Of a stretch of 64,000 nt of DNA, positions 29,363 through 37,989 are shown piece after piece. The notes below the pieces were generated by a model that was not told where the DNA came from, did no database searches, and worked only from the letters and a program-made list of their open reading frames with translations. Position numbers and translations under genes: made by a program. The stretch comes from Fibrobacter sp. UWR3 (GTDB taxonomy: Bacteria > Fibrobacterota > Fibrobacteria > Fibrobacterales > Fibrobacteraceae), in NCBI RefSeq assembly GCF_900143055.1, contig NZ_FRCW01000013.1:21444-85443 (forward strand). Reading direction: 5' to 3'. The stretch's first letter is position 1. Every line of letters begins with the position of its first letter.

Positions 29363-31885
29363 ATGAACAAGCTCTACCGCATCGCATCTGCAATCGCCTT
29401 CGCGCTTGCCTCCGCAGGCACCGCCAGCGCAACGCACACGGATTTTCACTTCTTTGAAAAGGCCTCCGGCAATTGCATTTCGAAGTCGCCCTCGCCCGTA
29501 TTCTCGAAGTGCTACGATTCCGCTGGCGAGAAGGTTTCCACCAACACGGTCCCGATGGTGCGCTTCCGCGTCATCGACCCGGTCGTCGACGAGTCGGCCC
29601 GCTTCAAGATTGCGCTCAGCCGCCCGTTCTTCATTATCGACGGCATCCACCTGAGTACCGACGAGGCACGCACCCTCGACCAGCTGCACGAAGAGACCGA
29701 GGCGTTCGGCATTCCGGGAATCCTCACTGCACTCGGCTACACGCCCGTACTGGTTCAGTTCCAGGAGACGGTGCGCGCGCCGCTCCAGACGAACGCGACC
29801 TTCCTCGCCGACCTCTTCGGCTACCTGAACAGCAACGCGAACATTCCCTTCTTGAACAAGACCGAGGACGGATTCATCGTGCTCGGGATTAGCCAGGGCG
29901 GAATCCTCGGGCGCTACGCTTCGTACCTGTACGATTCCAGGCGCAAGCCGGGCGATGCACCCGTGCGCCTGTACGCCTCGCTCGATTCGCCCCACCAGGG
30001 TGCGGTAATGCCCCGCGGGCTCATCTCCACGCTCGACTTCTGGGCGAACAAGGCGGCCGTGCCTGCGGCAGAGGCGTTCAACGACCTCATTACCTCGCCG
30101 GGCGCGCGCGACCTGCTGCTCTACGATACCGAAGCGGGCAACGGCACCTACGAGGTAAAGACGAGCACGGACAGGTTCCTGTTCGGCGAATACCGCAAGG
30201 CGGCAAACTACAAGGGGTTCCCCGCGGTACTCATCGCGCAGGGGCAAATGAAGGGCAAGTCGCCCGAGCACGCAAAAACGTACTACAGCCTCAACAGGGC
30301 CGCAAAGAGGGGCAGCGAGCCCTGGGGCAGGGCAGAAAGCCGCATGATGGCCAGCACCTCCGAAAGCGAGGAATTCTCGCACAATCACGTGTACAAATTC
30401 CTTGACCAGAACAAGACGGCAGGCCCGAAGGGAACCGCGAGCCACGACTTTATCCAGGGCAGCACCTACCCCTTCGCGCGCACCATCTACAAGGCGCTCC
30501 GCGAAGGCATGCTGGATGCCATTCCCGACGACATGAAATTCACCATAGGCATATCCAACATCGGGTATACCATCGAGTTCGACAACGTGTGGGATGCCGA
30601 CACGCTCTACCAGGCGAGCAGCACGTTTATCCCGACGGCGAGCGCCATCGACCTGCAATGCGACGGCGACCTTGCCATCCGCAGCGACTGCGCGTTCAGC
30701 AAGTCGCATGAAGGTTTCCCGTTCGAGGCGCCCGGAGCACAGTCCACCGCCGGTTCCGTGTACGCGGTAGATGCAAGCCACCCGCGGTTTGGCGAGCCCA
30801 TCAGCGGGCGCCATATTGAGCCGCCGGTAAATTCGGACGGCAAGATTGACAGCACCGTGCTCAAGGGAATGCAGACCGACGTGTGGCGCCTGCTCTGCGA
30901 GGTGGCAAAACTCGACTACGACACCACGCAAAAGCAGTTCCGCAACGCGAAACTCACCGGAATCTTCTCGCCCGCTACAAGCTGCATGGACAATTCCAAG
31001 ATGCCCGAGATTATCGCGAACGGTGGAATTCTGCAGACAAAGCGGTTCGGCTACATGCGATACGACTACAACGCCGATGCCACCGAGAGCGACGAGGAAG
31101 TACAGTTCCGGCTCCCCTCCGGCTGGCAGCGGGTAATGACCATCGACAATGCGAAGGACGTACCCGAGGGGGCGATCTTCGAGGTCGAAATCAGGGTGAA
31201 TAACCCGAAGAGCAACTGGATGAAGGCGGAACTTTTGCTGACACCGAACAAGAGCGGCGGTGGACAGGTGCAACTCGACGAACTGAATGTAAAGCAGGAC
31301 GGCAACTTCCACGCGATTCGCTGGCAGATGCCTACCGCAAAGGGCGCGATGGCAAAGTACCGCTGGTTTCGCCTGGTGCTCAACAGCAACGGGGGCGATG
31401 TTACCCTCAGGAACGCAAGGCTGATTACCTCGGCCAGGGTGTTTGGCGAAAAGCCTGCGGCAATCAGGGGCGCCGACATGTTCCCGGCAATCTACCCGCT
31501 CGTGAACTGGAACGAATCTACCGGCATCGAGACCGGCAAGGTCCTGAACGTCGACGCAACGACATTTACCTTCAAGGAACGCTACGCAGGCATCCATCTT
31601 GATTTCGGTGGAACGTTCTCGTTTGACAACTACAAGGAACTGAGCGTCGAGTACCTGGGCGGCACCTGCCAGAACAGCGAGGTCTATTTCGGTACAAATT
31701 CGCACGGAAAGGCGAATCTTGGTAACAACTCGGTGCAAAATGCGTTTGTTACCAAAGTTTTACCCCTACCTGAAATCGTCAACACGCGCGTTACCGCAGG
31801 TAACGGCTATTCCGCGTCGCGCTTGACCTTGCAAGCCCTGAGGGCGAACGAGACCTGCGTCATCCGCGCCATAAAACTGCAATAA
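29363..31885 (+). CDS. Secreted alpha/beta-hydrolase-like protein with C-terminal beta domain
   Basis: 840 residues. Signal peptide (AFALASAGTASA), then a region with FFIIDGIHLSTDE and a nucleophile elbow GISQGGILGRYASYLYD, followed by SLDSPHQGAVMPRG. This is the layout of PGAP1/lipase-type hydrolases in which the Ser of GxSxGG is catalytic. His and Asp candidates cannot be assigned with certainty (DHP-like motifs are absent; NHVYKFL and SHDF are possible). The last about 250 residues are beta-rich (VTLRNARLITSAR, FGGTFSFDNYKELSVEYLGG) like a carbohydrate-binding jelly roll. GGAGG is 9 bases before the ATG. It may be a secreted esterase acting on plant polysaccharides. Confidence 0.75.
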   Translation: MNKLYRIASAIAFALASAGTASATHTDFHFFEKASGNCISKSPSPVFSKCYDSAGEKVSTNTVPMVRFRVIDPVVDESARFKIALSRPFFIIDGIHLSTDEARTLDQLHEETEAFGIPGILTALGYTPVLVQFQETVRAPLQTNATFLADLFGYLNSNANIPFLNKTEDGFIVLGISQGGILGRYASYLYDSRRKPGDAPVRLYASLDSPHQGAVMPRGLISTLDFWANKAAVPAAEAFNDLITSPGARDLLLYDTEAGNGTYEVKTSTDRFLFGEYRKAANYKGFPAVLIAQGQMKGKSPEHAKTYYSLNRAAKRGSEPWGRAESRMMASTSESEEFSHNHVYKFLDQNKTAGPKGTASHDFIQGSTYPFARTIYKALREGMLDAIPDDMKFTIGISNIGYTIEFDNVWDADTLYQASSTFIPTASAIDLQCDGDLAIRSDCAFSKSHEGFPFEAPGAQSTAGSVYAVDASHPRFGEPISGRHIEPPVNSDGKIDSTVLKGMQTDVWRLLCEVAKLDYDTTQKQFRNAKLTGIFSPATSCMDNSKMPEIIANGGILQTKRFGYMRYDYNADATESDEEVQFRLPSGWQRVMTIDNAKDVPEGAIFEVEIRVNNPKSNWMKAELLLTPNKSGGGQVQLDELNVKQDGNFHAIRWQMPTAKGAMAKYRWFRLVLNSNGGDVTLRNARLITSARVFGEKPAAIRGADMFPAIYPLVNWNESTGIETGKVLNVDATTFTFKERYAGIHLDFGGTFSFDNYKELSVEYLGGTCQNSEVYFGTNSHGKANLGNNSVQNAFVTKVLPLPEIVNTRVTAGNGYSASRLTLQALRANETCVIRAIKLQ

Positions 31886-31892
31886 GCGGCTA

Positions 31893-31921
31893 TTGACGAG
31901 TAACATCAAATAAGATAACTT
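31893..31921 (+). promoter_or_regulatory. Possible promoter of the lipoprotein gene at 31976
   Basis: TTGACG (31893-31898), 17 bases, TAACTT (31916-31921), just past the preceding stop codon. The -10 box is poor. Confidence 0.35.
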
Positions 31922-31975
31922 TCAGAAAACACATACATACAGCGCCGGGGGCGACCCCGGCCAAGGGATGTTACA

Positions 31976-32776
31976 ATGAGAACAAACAAGACATTCATGC
32001 TTGCGGCAAGCAAACTCGCGGCAGGTATCGCCGCCGCCTTCGCGCTGACCGGGTGCATTCCGCCCCAGATGCAGTCGATGGGGGCAGCGCCGCTCCCCGC
32101 ATACCACCAGCCGAAATCCACTCCGGATGGCGAAAAGCAGATTACCCTTTCTGCCGACGCCTACGGGACCTTCGCGGCTTCCGGATTCAACGTGGAGCAG
32201 GTGAACGCGGGCGGCGGAGCGCTCAGCTTCGAGTTCCACCCCGCGGGGGCGATTTCCCCGCTGTTCGTGAACGCGAGCGTCGCGGGAATCGCGGGCACGC
32301 TCCAGTTCGGGTGCAACGACGTTCCCTGCAACTTTGACGGCTACAACGCCTGGCTCGATTCCAAGGACGGCGACGAGGACTATACGTTCTGGAACCTGCA
32401 GGAACGCATTGTCGCGGGTGCAGAATTCAACCTCGGGAACCACCTGTTCCTGGGAGCCGCGGGCGGTATCCAGTTCTACCAGGGCGGAGGCGATTACGAA
32501 AGCAAGCGCGAACGCCTGGAAGACGCAAGGCTCGTGGAAAACCTGGACGAGAGGGCCGACTGGAGGCCCACCGCTTCCCTGTGGTTCGGCCCGCGCCTCG
32601 GTGAAAGCGCAGGCTCGCTCGCCATCGAGTACGGCGTCACCTTCGCGGACAAGGTGAAGGAATGGAACACGACGCTCGGAATCTCGTATTTCCACCCGAG
32701 CGGATTCCACGGCACCGTCTACACGAACACCAACACCTCCTTCGCGGTATCGCTCGGGAAGTCGTTCCAGTTCTAG
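31976..32776 (+). CDS. Outer-membrane-associated lipoprotein, beta-barrel-like
   Basis: 266 residues. The signal peptide ends at lipobox LTGC (Cys about 26). The mature part consists of alternating strands with Gly/aromatic ends (LSADAYGTFAASGF, GALSFEFHPAGAISPLFVNASVAG, FLGAAGGIQFYQGGG, TLGISYFHPSGFHGTVYTN) and ends in SLGKSFQF, an aromatic terminus typical of outer-membrane beta-barrels. A lipid anchor combined with a barrel terminus is unusual, so the fold is inference. The ATG lies downstream of a GGCCAAGGGATG-like leader. A bidirectional terminator follows. Confidence 0.7.
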   Translation: MRTNKTFMLAASKLAAGIAAAFALTGCIPPQMQSMGAAPLPAYHQPKSTPDGEKQITLSADAYGTFAASGFNVEQVNAGGGALSFEFHPAGAISPLFVNASVAGIAGTLQFGCNDVPCNFDGYNAWLDSKDGDEDYTFWNLQERIVAGAEFNLGNHLFLGAAGGIQFYQGGGDYESKRERLEDARLVENLDERADWRPTASLWFGPRLGESAGSLAIEYGVTFADKVKEWNTTLGISYFHPSGFHGTVYTNTNTSFAVSLGKSFQF

Positions 32777-32795
32777 AATCACTCCTACAAAACAA

Positions 32796-32827
32796 AAAAA
32801 CTGCATGGTTTGTACCGTGCAGTTTTT
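32796..32827. terminator. Bidirectional terminator between convergent genes
   Basis: AACTGCA ... TGCAGTT stem with A-run on the left and T-run on the right (AAAAAAACTGCATGG...CCGTGCAGTTTTTT). It can serve both the plus gene ending 32776 and the minus gene ending 32845. Confidence 0.85.
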
Positions 32828-32844
32828 TCATATCATCAAGTCAA

Positions 32845-33600
32845 TTACTTCATCTTGATTTTCATCTCGAAGACCTGGCGGCCTTCATCGTCCTCAATCT
32901 TCATGTAGGTCGCACCCATCTTGTCGGCACGGAAAATGCGCACTTCCTGACCCTCGTGCGTCTCTCCCATAAAGTGCACCTCGAGCATCGAAGGAATGCA
33001 GAGTTCCAGATCTTCCGAAGAGAACACGTTCAGCGCGAGCTTTACGTACTCGATGTTGTTCATGTGGTGCGACATGTCGATATGCTGGGGCAGCACCTTC
33101 TGGCGGTAAACCTCCACGTATTCCGCGGGTTCCACCGGGAACTTCGTGAACTTGTTGTCCATGAACGGCTCCGGGGCGCCTTCCGTCGGGAAACCGACCG
33201 CAGAAAGTTTCACGGGGCGGTGGCGCTGCAAATCCAGGCAGCACGCTTCCTGCACGGCGAGGATAATCGGTTCGCCTTCCAGCGTGGTAATGGCCGTATT
33301 CTCGTATGTGCGGATAGGCGCGTTATCGGCGGGGAACGACGTGGTAACCACCTTGTCGCGCCAGAACGGGCGCTGGAAGAACTTGAATTTCGCCTTGTAG
33401 ATAACCCAGTAGGCGCCCTTCTCGTGAACACAGAAGTTATCCTGCCTGATGGCGCCGAAATTCTCGGTGAAGTTGTCCTGCACCATGAGCACCGTCTGCG
33501 CGATGCCCATCTTGCCCGAGACGTCGATGTATGCCGACGTGATAGTGCGCTGTTTCTGGAAAACCAGCGGATTCTTTGCAAGTGCGTAAATATCAATCAT
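32845..33600 (-). CDS. Acyl-ACP thioesterase (FatA/FatB-like)
   Basis: 251 residues with two hot-dog domains. It hydrolyses acyl-ACP to end fatty acid synthesis or recycle acyl chains. The second domain has the catalytic pattern DMSHHMNNIEYVKLAL (Asp, His and Asn-Asn), as in plant and bacterial acyl-ACP thioesterases (Pfam Acyl-ACP_TE). The first has QRTITSAYIDVSGKMGI and FKFFQRPFWRDKVVTTSFP. The ATG at 33600 is preferred; an upstream in-frame start lies inside the terminator of glgE. It is transcribed downstream of glgE but separated by that terminator. Confidence 0.87.
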   Translation of the reverse strand: MIDIYALAKNPLVFQKQRTITSAYIDVSGKMGIAQTVLMVQDNFTENFGAIRQDNFCVHEKGAYWVIYKAKFKFFQRPFWRDKVVTTSFPADNAPIRTYENTAITTLEGEPIILAVQEACCLDLQRHRPVKLSAVGFPTEGAPEPFMDNKFTKFPVEPAEYVEVYRQKVLPQHIDMSHHMNNIEYVKLALNVFSSEDLELCIPSMLEVHFMGETHEGQEVRIFRADKMGATYMKIEDDEGRQVFEMKIKMK

Positions 33601-33614
33601 ATCTTGAATATATA

Positions 33615-33648
33615 AAATAAAGCCCGAGCGCAACGGCACGCGGGCTTA
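33615..33648 (-). terminator. Terminator of glgE
   Basis: Minus strand: AAGCCCG ... CGGGCTT followed by TATTTTAT. The stem is 7 bp and the loop holds CGTGCCGTTGCG. Confidence 0.75.
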
Positions 33649-33690
33649 CTTTACGTGACCTTGGACCTCGCAATAACACGCAAATTTACG

Positions 33691-35421
33691 CTAGATTTTC
33701 TTGAGCACGAGCAGGTGGCCGGGCGCCTTCGCGGGGTCAAGACGCACGAAGTTCCTGTTGCCGCGCCATACGAAGCTCTCGTCGGTAATCAGGTCCTTCA
33801 AGAAGAAGAACGAATCCTGCGAAAGACCGAGCTTTGCCATGTCGAGTTCCACCATGCCTTCCTGCGCGTTGTCCATGTCCATGTTGCATACGCACAAGAT
33901 AACGTCGTCACCAGTCTTCTTGGAATAGACCATCAGCTGGTCGTTCGCGCAGTAGTGGAAGTCCAGGTTGTCGTATTCCTGCAGGGCAACGTGTTCCTGG
34001 CGGGCGGTGTTCACGCGGCGCACAAAGTCCTGGATACCCGGGCCCTTCCAGTTGTGGACCTTGTACTGGTACTTTTCGCTGTCGGCAAGTTCTTCCTTGA
34101 CCGGCGAGGGGATGTTTTCGCACAGCTCGTAGCCGTTGTACATGCCGGTGAGGCTCGAAAGCGTACCCGCGAGGAAATAGCGCTGCTTGAACGCGTTCGG
34201 ACCCTTGTACGCGAGGTACTTCGGGAAAATATCCGGCGTCGTCGGGAAGAAGATTCCGCGCATGTATTCCTTCGCATCGCTCTGCGTGAGTTCCTTGAGG
34301 TACTGCTCGAATTCCCACTTGGCGCTACGCCAGGCGAAATACGTGTAGCTCATGTCGAAACCCGACTTTGCAAGGCGGTGCATCATCTTCGGGCGGGTAA
34401 AGGCCTCGGCGAGGAAAACGAGTTCCGGGCGCTTTTCCTTCACGTCGGCGATGAGCCATTCCCAGAACGGGAACGGCTTGGTGTGCGGGTTGTCGATACG
34501 GAAAATCTCGATGCCCTTGTCGGCCCAGAACAAGATAATGTTCTCGATTTCCTGCCACAGCGCCTTGTAGTTGTCGTTGTAGTAGTCGAACGGGTAGATG
34601 TCCTCGTACTTCTTGGGCGGGTTTTCCGCAAACTTGATGCTGCCGTCCGGTTCGTGGTAGAACCATTCCGGGTGGCTCTTCACATACGGGTGGTCGGGGC
34701 TGCAGTTGAGCGCAATGTCGAGCGCGAGGCGGAGTCCCTTGCTGCGGGCGGTCTTCGCGAAATGCTCGAAGTCCTTCATGCTGCCGAGTTCCGGGTCCAC
34801 GTCGTAGTGGCCGCCGTTCTTGTTACCCACGGCATACGGGCATCCCGGTTCAATCGGCTTACCCTTCTTGTCGGTCTTTGCATGCAGGGCGTTGTTCGCA
34901 CCCTTGCGGTTCGTGACGCCAATCGGGTGGATAGGAACTAGATAAACGGTATCGAACCCGAGACCCGCGATGTAGTCGAGTTGCTTTTCGCAGTCCTTCC
35001 AGGTGGCACTCTTCTTGGGGTCGGTGCCCTGGCTCTTGGGCCACATCTCGTACCACGTGCCGATGCGGCTGTAGGTCGGGTCCACGCGGAGCATCATCAC
35101 CGGGCTTTCGGTCGGCACGTCCTTCGGGGCTATTGTCCACGCGCAAATCTTGTATTCGTAGTAGCCGATGTTGTTGACCGTGAAGGAGCCTTCCCACTGG
35201 TCGTTGTCCACGAAGTGCATGGGAGCCTTCTCCCACTTCTTCTTGCTCACGTGGCGGTAGAAAATCGCGGCGTCGTACTTTTCGTGACTGTGGCGGAAGA
35301 TGTCCGCGGTGAGCGTGACGGTATCGCCCGGTTCACGCTTGAGCATAAAACGCCCACCTTCAATCTGGGGGCGGATGTTTTCAATGACGAGATTGTCTTT
35401 ACGTGTAGGGATTGTAGCCAT
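33691..35421 (-). CDS. glgE: Alpha-1,4-glucan:maltose-1-phosphate maltosyltransferase
   Basis: 576 residues, GH13 subfamily 3. GlgE extends alpha-glucans with maltose from maltose-1-phosphate. Seen: an N-terminal beta domain (DTVTLTADIFRH), then GTWYEMWPKSQG, FDTVYLVPIHPIGVTNRKG, SPDHPYVKSHPEWF and AENPPKKYEDIYPFDY. Catalytic segments are FRIDNPHTKPFPFWEW (nucleophile Asp, about 308), LAEAFTRPKMMHRL (Glu, about 336) and TTPDIF (Asp, about 397). It is shorter than the actinobacterial enzyme by about 100 residues at the N-terminus. No treS, pep2/mak or glgB partner is in the window. Together with malQ and the GH13 gene it points to glycogen metabolism. Confidence 0.92.
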   Translation of the reverse strand: MATIPTRKDNLVIENIRPQIEGGRFMLKREPGDTVTLTADIFRHSHEKYDAAIFYRHVSKKKWEKAPMHFVDNDQWEGSFTVNNIGYYEYKICAWTIAPKDVPTESPVMMLRVDPTYSRIGTWYEMWPKSQGTDPKKSATWKDCEKQLDYIAGLGFDTVYLVPIHPIGVTNRKGANNALHAKTDKKGKPIEPGCPYAVGNKNGGHYDVDPELGSMKDFEHFAKTARSKGLRLALDIALNCSPDHPYVKSHPEWFYHEPDGSIKFAENPPKKYEDIYPFDYYNDNYKALWQEIENIILFWADKGIEIFRIDNPHTKPFPFWEWLIADVKEKRPELVFLAEAFTRPKMMHRLAKSGFDMSYTYFAWRSAKWEFEQYLKELTQSDAKEYMRGIFFPTTPDIFPKYLAYKGPNAFKQRYFLAGTLSSLTGMYNGYELCENIPSPVKEELADSEKYQYKVHNWKGPGIQDFVRRVNTARQEHVALQEYDNLDFHYCANDQLMVYSKKTGDDVILCVCNMDMDNAQEGMVELDMAKLGLSQDSFFFLKDLITDESFVWRGNRNFVRLDPAKAPGHLLVLKKI

Positions 35422-35442
35422 AGTGAGTGAAAAAATAGCAAT

Positions 35443-35470
35443 AAAAAAGGGCCGCGAGTGCGGTCCCTTG
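35443..35470 (-). terminator. Terminator between 35493 gene and glgE
   Basis: Minus strand: AAGGG-A-CCGC-ACTC-GCGG-CCCTT followed by a T-run; the stem has a single bulged A. It implies that glgE has its own promoter further inside the gap. Confidence 0.8.
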
Positions 35471-35492
35471 AAAATCCGGTTTCATGCCACGA

Positions 35493-36416
35493 TTAACGGC
35501 GGGAAGCGCGTTCGCGTTCCTTCTCGCGTTGGCGGCGACGCTTTTCGGTATCGTCCGGGAAAAATTCCGGCAGGGCATAACCGATGGCAATGCCGAACAC
35601 GATACCCGTCTTGTTCATACCGTCCTCGTTAACGACGGAAGAGATAATCTTCGAACTACCCGCAGACTGGTAGCGCAGGCTCGGGTTTTCTTCCGGAGTA
35701 TCCTTCGCGAGTTCCGGAGCGTAGTACATACCCACGGAGAACTGCAGGTAGTACCATTCGTTCGTGAGGTAGGTAATCAGGACATCGAACTGGAAACCGT
35801 TGACCGTGATAATCGGGCGAACGCCATCGGCATCCGGTTCCACGCTGTGGTCGAAGTAGACCGTACCGTAGGAGGCGGAAACACCCAGGTGAAGCGGGTT
35901 CTTGGGGAACAGGTAGTAGTTGAGACCCACCTTGTAGCCGTAACCACCTTCGAGTTCAATGCCCTCGAAGTCGTTGTCGTCACCCTTGAAAAGCATACCG
36001 CCCGAACCATAGAGAGCAAGTCCCCAGCGGGTAATGTACTCGGCACCGATACCGAAGCCCATGCCCATACCGGTTTCACCCATGAACGGGTAGCGGGAAC
36101 CCATACCGACCTGGAAAACCAAGCGGTCCTTGAGCCAGTTACGACGGCGGAGCGAGTTCGCGTATTCGTCCTGGCGCTGTTCCTCTTCGAACTTCTTGCG
36201 GGCTTCCATGTCCTGCTTCTGCGCAGCAGTGAGGGAAGGGCCTTCAGCATCTTCAAAGTCGCTGTCGTCGTCAGACGCCATGGCAGCACCCGAACCACCC
36301 TCTTCGGATGCAGCAGCGGGAGCAGACTCAAAGTCGCTATCATCAAATTCATCGTCATCCTGCGCCCAGGCAAGGAACGCGGAAAGACACAGAGTCAAAC
36401 ACAGTTTCTTAAACAT
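35493..36416 (-). CDS. Exported outer-membrane-type beta-barrel protein with acidic linker
   Basis: 307 residues. The signal peptide ends AWA-QDDDE. An acidic Ser/Asp/Glu/Ala linker (residues 20-60) with a repeated DDSDFE motif is followed by a charged helix, then about ten amphipathic strands with Gly/aromatic alternation (LVFQVGMGSRYPFMGETGMGMGFGIG, GGYGYKVGLNYYLF, LHLGVSASYGTVYF, GIAIGYALPEFF). The C-terminus is an Arg/Glu-rich tail, unlike a normal barrel end. AGAGGC is upstream of ATG. Function unknown. Confidence 0.72.
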   Translation of the reverse strand: MFKKLCLTLCLSAFLAWAQDDDEFDDSDFESAPAAASEEGGSGAAMASDDDSDFEDAEGPSLTAAQKQDMEARKKFEEEQRQDEYANSLRRRNWLKDRLVFQVGMGSRYPFMGETGMGMGFGIGAEYITRWGLALYGSGGMLFKGDDNDFEGIELEGGYGYKVGLNYYLFPKNPLHLGVSASYGTVYFDHSVEPDADGVRPIITVNGFQFDVLITYLTNEWYYLQFSVGMYYAPELAKDTPEENPSLRYQSAGSSKIISSVVNEDGMNKTGIVFGIAIGYALPEFFPDDTEKRRRQREKERERASRR

Positions 36417-36530
36417 TAAAAGCCTCTGATTATAGAATCACTTTTGGAATATAACTTATTATCCGGTTTTTATTCACGCCAAACCTTGTAAAAGTTGCTT
36501 AAACTTGCAGAAAATCAACCAAAAACGCCC

Positions 36531-37310
36531 CTATTCCGCCTTGATGAGCTTCGCCTTGATGCTCCCGAGAGCGATTTCGCACTCCATGAGCACCGGAATC
36601 CGGCGGTCGTCGTCCGTGAGCCAGATGAAGATGCGGCCATTGGAATTGAAGATGCCGTCACCGTCGAGCACGGGTTCCACCTTGACCGTGTTCACCGTGC
36701 CGATGGATGTCTTAAGCGACTCGCGCCCGTGGACCAGCACCTTCAGTTCGTAACGCTTCTTGCCGCTCACCGCCGAAAAGCGCGATGTGTCCCCGACGGT
36801 CAGGGGCATCGTCCGCACGTAGTAGAACGCCGACATGATGCTGTGTTCCATGCCCTGGATAGCGACCGCGGTATCGGCGGAGCGCTTGACCTTGCGGGTC
36901 TTCATGTCGGTAAACACCGTGTCGGAGAGCCACGCCTTCTCGCCCTTGCGGTCGAACCGGATGACGGAAGTATTGTGGAACGTGCCCTCGTGGAGGTTCT
37001 TGCGGAAGACCTCCGTCATGAGCCCCTTGTTGCGCACGCGGGTATAGACCGTATCGTACACGGGGTAGATGCGCGTGATGGCGCTGTTGCCCTGCGCAAA
37101 CGAGAGGAACTCCGTCTTGCCTCCGGGGAGCGGCTTCACCTCGAGGGTCGCCGTGCCGGCCGTAATCGGGCCCCAACCGAGACTGAAGGTCAAGCGTTCT
37201 CCCTTCATCCACGGGGCCTGGACCTCCGGCAGGTTCGGTTCGCCGGCGAAACAGAACGCGGCAAAGAACACCGTTAGTAAGACGAATTCACGTAAAGAAC
37301 AAAAGCGCAT
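36531..37310 (-). CDS. DUF3108 exported protein
   Basis: 259 residues. Signal peptide (FVLLTVFFAAFCFAG), then the DUF3108 pattern: GERLTFSLGWGPITAGTATLEV near the start, YPVYDTVYTRV, FRKNLHEGTF and VNTVKVEPVL...GIFNSNGRIFIWLTDDDRRIPVLMECEIALGSIKAKLI. This is a periplasmic beta-rich family of unknown function. A low-complexity inverted repeat abuts its start. Confidence 0.87.
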   Translation of the reverse strand: MRFCSLREFVLLTVFFAAFCFAGEPNLPEVQAPWMKGERLTFSLGWGPITAGTATLEVKPLPGGKTEFLSFAQGNSAITRIYPVYDTVYTRVRNKGLMTEVFRKNLHEGTFHNTSVIRFDRKGEKAWLSDTVFTDMKTRKVKRSADTAVAIQGMEHSIMSAFYYVRTMPLTVGDTSRFSAVSGKKRYELKVLVHGRESLKTSIGTVNTVKVEPVLDGDGIFNSNGRIFIWLTDDDRRIPVLMECEIALGSIKAKLIKAE

Positions 37311-37315
37311 AAACG

Positions 37316-37391
37316 AATGTGTGATGTGTAATGTGTGATGTGTGATGCGAAATATCTAATTCCACATTTCACATTACACATTCCACATTGT
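37316..37391. repeat. TGTGAAATG low-complexity inverted repeat, copy 2
   Basis: The left arm is a run of ATGTGTNATG units (37316-37350). The right arm ATTCCACATTTCACATTACACATTCCACAT is its near-complement. 37365-37388 matches 19524-19547 exactly, inverted. It lies between purE and the DUF3108 gene, both on the minus strand, so it could work as the terminator of purE-purD or hold the promoter of the DUF3108 gene. Confidence 0.75.
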
Positions 37392-37392
37392 G

Positions 37393-37872
37393 TTACCCTT
37401 CAATATCTCCGAGGCTCTTGCGGTAAGCAATAAGCTTCTCGCGAACTGCGGGGTCTGCGATGGCGACGATGTGGGCGGCGAGGTAACCGGCGTTCTTGCC
37501 GTTGCCGATGCCGACCGTTGCCACCGGGATTCCCGGGGGCATCTGCACGATAGAGTGCAGGGCATCGACGCCGTTGAGCGGGCCGCCGGCGCAGGGCAAG
37601 CCAATGACCGGAAGAATCGTGTGCCCTGCGAGCACGCCCGGGAGGGCTGCAGCGAGGCCTGCGACACCGATGAGGACCTGGAGGCCTCGCCCGGCGGCTT
37701 CGCGAGCATACTTCGCGGTGGCGTTCGGGGTGCGGTGTGCGGAGAGGATGTTGTATTCCCACACGATGCCGAAGCTGTCGAGCACCGCAGTGATTTTATC
37801 TACAGTTTCCTGGTCGGACTTGCTACCCGCAACGATACCGACCTTTGCATTAGGAACTTCGTTAATCTGCAT
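37393..37872 (-). CDS. purE: N5-carboxyaminoimidazole ribonucleotide mutase
   Basis: 159 residues. PurE converts N5-CAIR to CAIR in de novo purine synthesis. Motifs: VGIVAGSKSDQETVDK, YNILSAHRTPNATAKYA (the SAHR(T/M) loop with catalytic His), GVAGLAAALPGVLAGHTILPVIGLP and GPLNGVDALHSIVQMPPGIPVATVGIG. The ATG at 37872 has AAGGAA upstream; an in-frame extension to 37953 runs into an interspersed repeat and is unlikely. It follows purD, with a 117-base gap. Confidence 0.95.
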   Translation of the reverse strand: MQINEVPNAKVGIVAGSKSDQETVDKITAVLDSFGIVWEYNILSAHRTPNATAKYAREAAGRGLQVLIGVAGLAAALPGVLAGHTILPVIGLPCAGGPLNGVDALHSIVQMPPGIPVATVGIGNGKNAGYLAAHIVAIADPAVREKLIAYRKSLGDIEG

Positions 37873-37936
37873 TTTTATTTCCTTGTTCAAATCATACAAC
37901 AGAGCGCTTTCGATAAGCAAAACGTCCTTAAGCAAG

Positions 37937-37976
37937 AGATCCTTCGACTTCACTTCGTTTCGCTCAGGATGACACG
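37937..37976. repeat. Interspersed GTCATCCTGAGCG...GTCGAAGGATCTC repeat
   Basis: On the minus strand: GTGTCATCCTGAGCGAAACGAAGTGAAGTCGAAGGATCTC. An intergenic copy of the repeat that occurs inside the coding sequence at 58423-58459 and, in variant form, at 18435. Confidence 0.8.
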
Positions 37977-37989
37977 TTTGGGGATTTTC

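Noticed and set aside
29342..31738. 798-codon open frame on the minus strand
   Set aside because: Antisense of the hydrolase-like gene, which has signal peptide, RBS and family motifs; the shadow has none.
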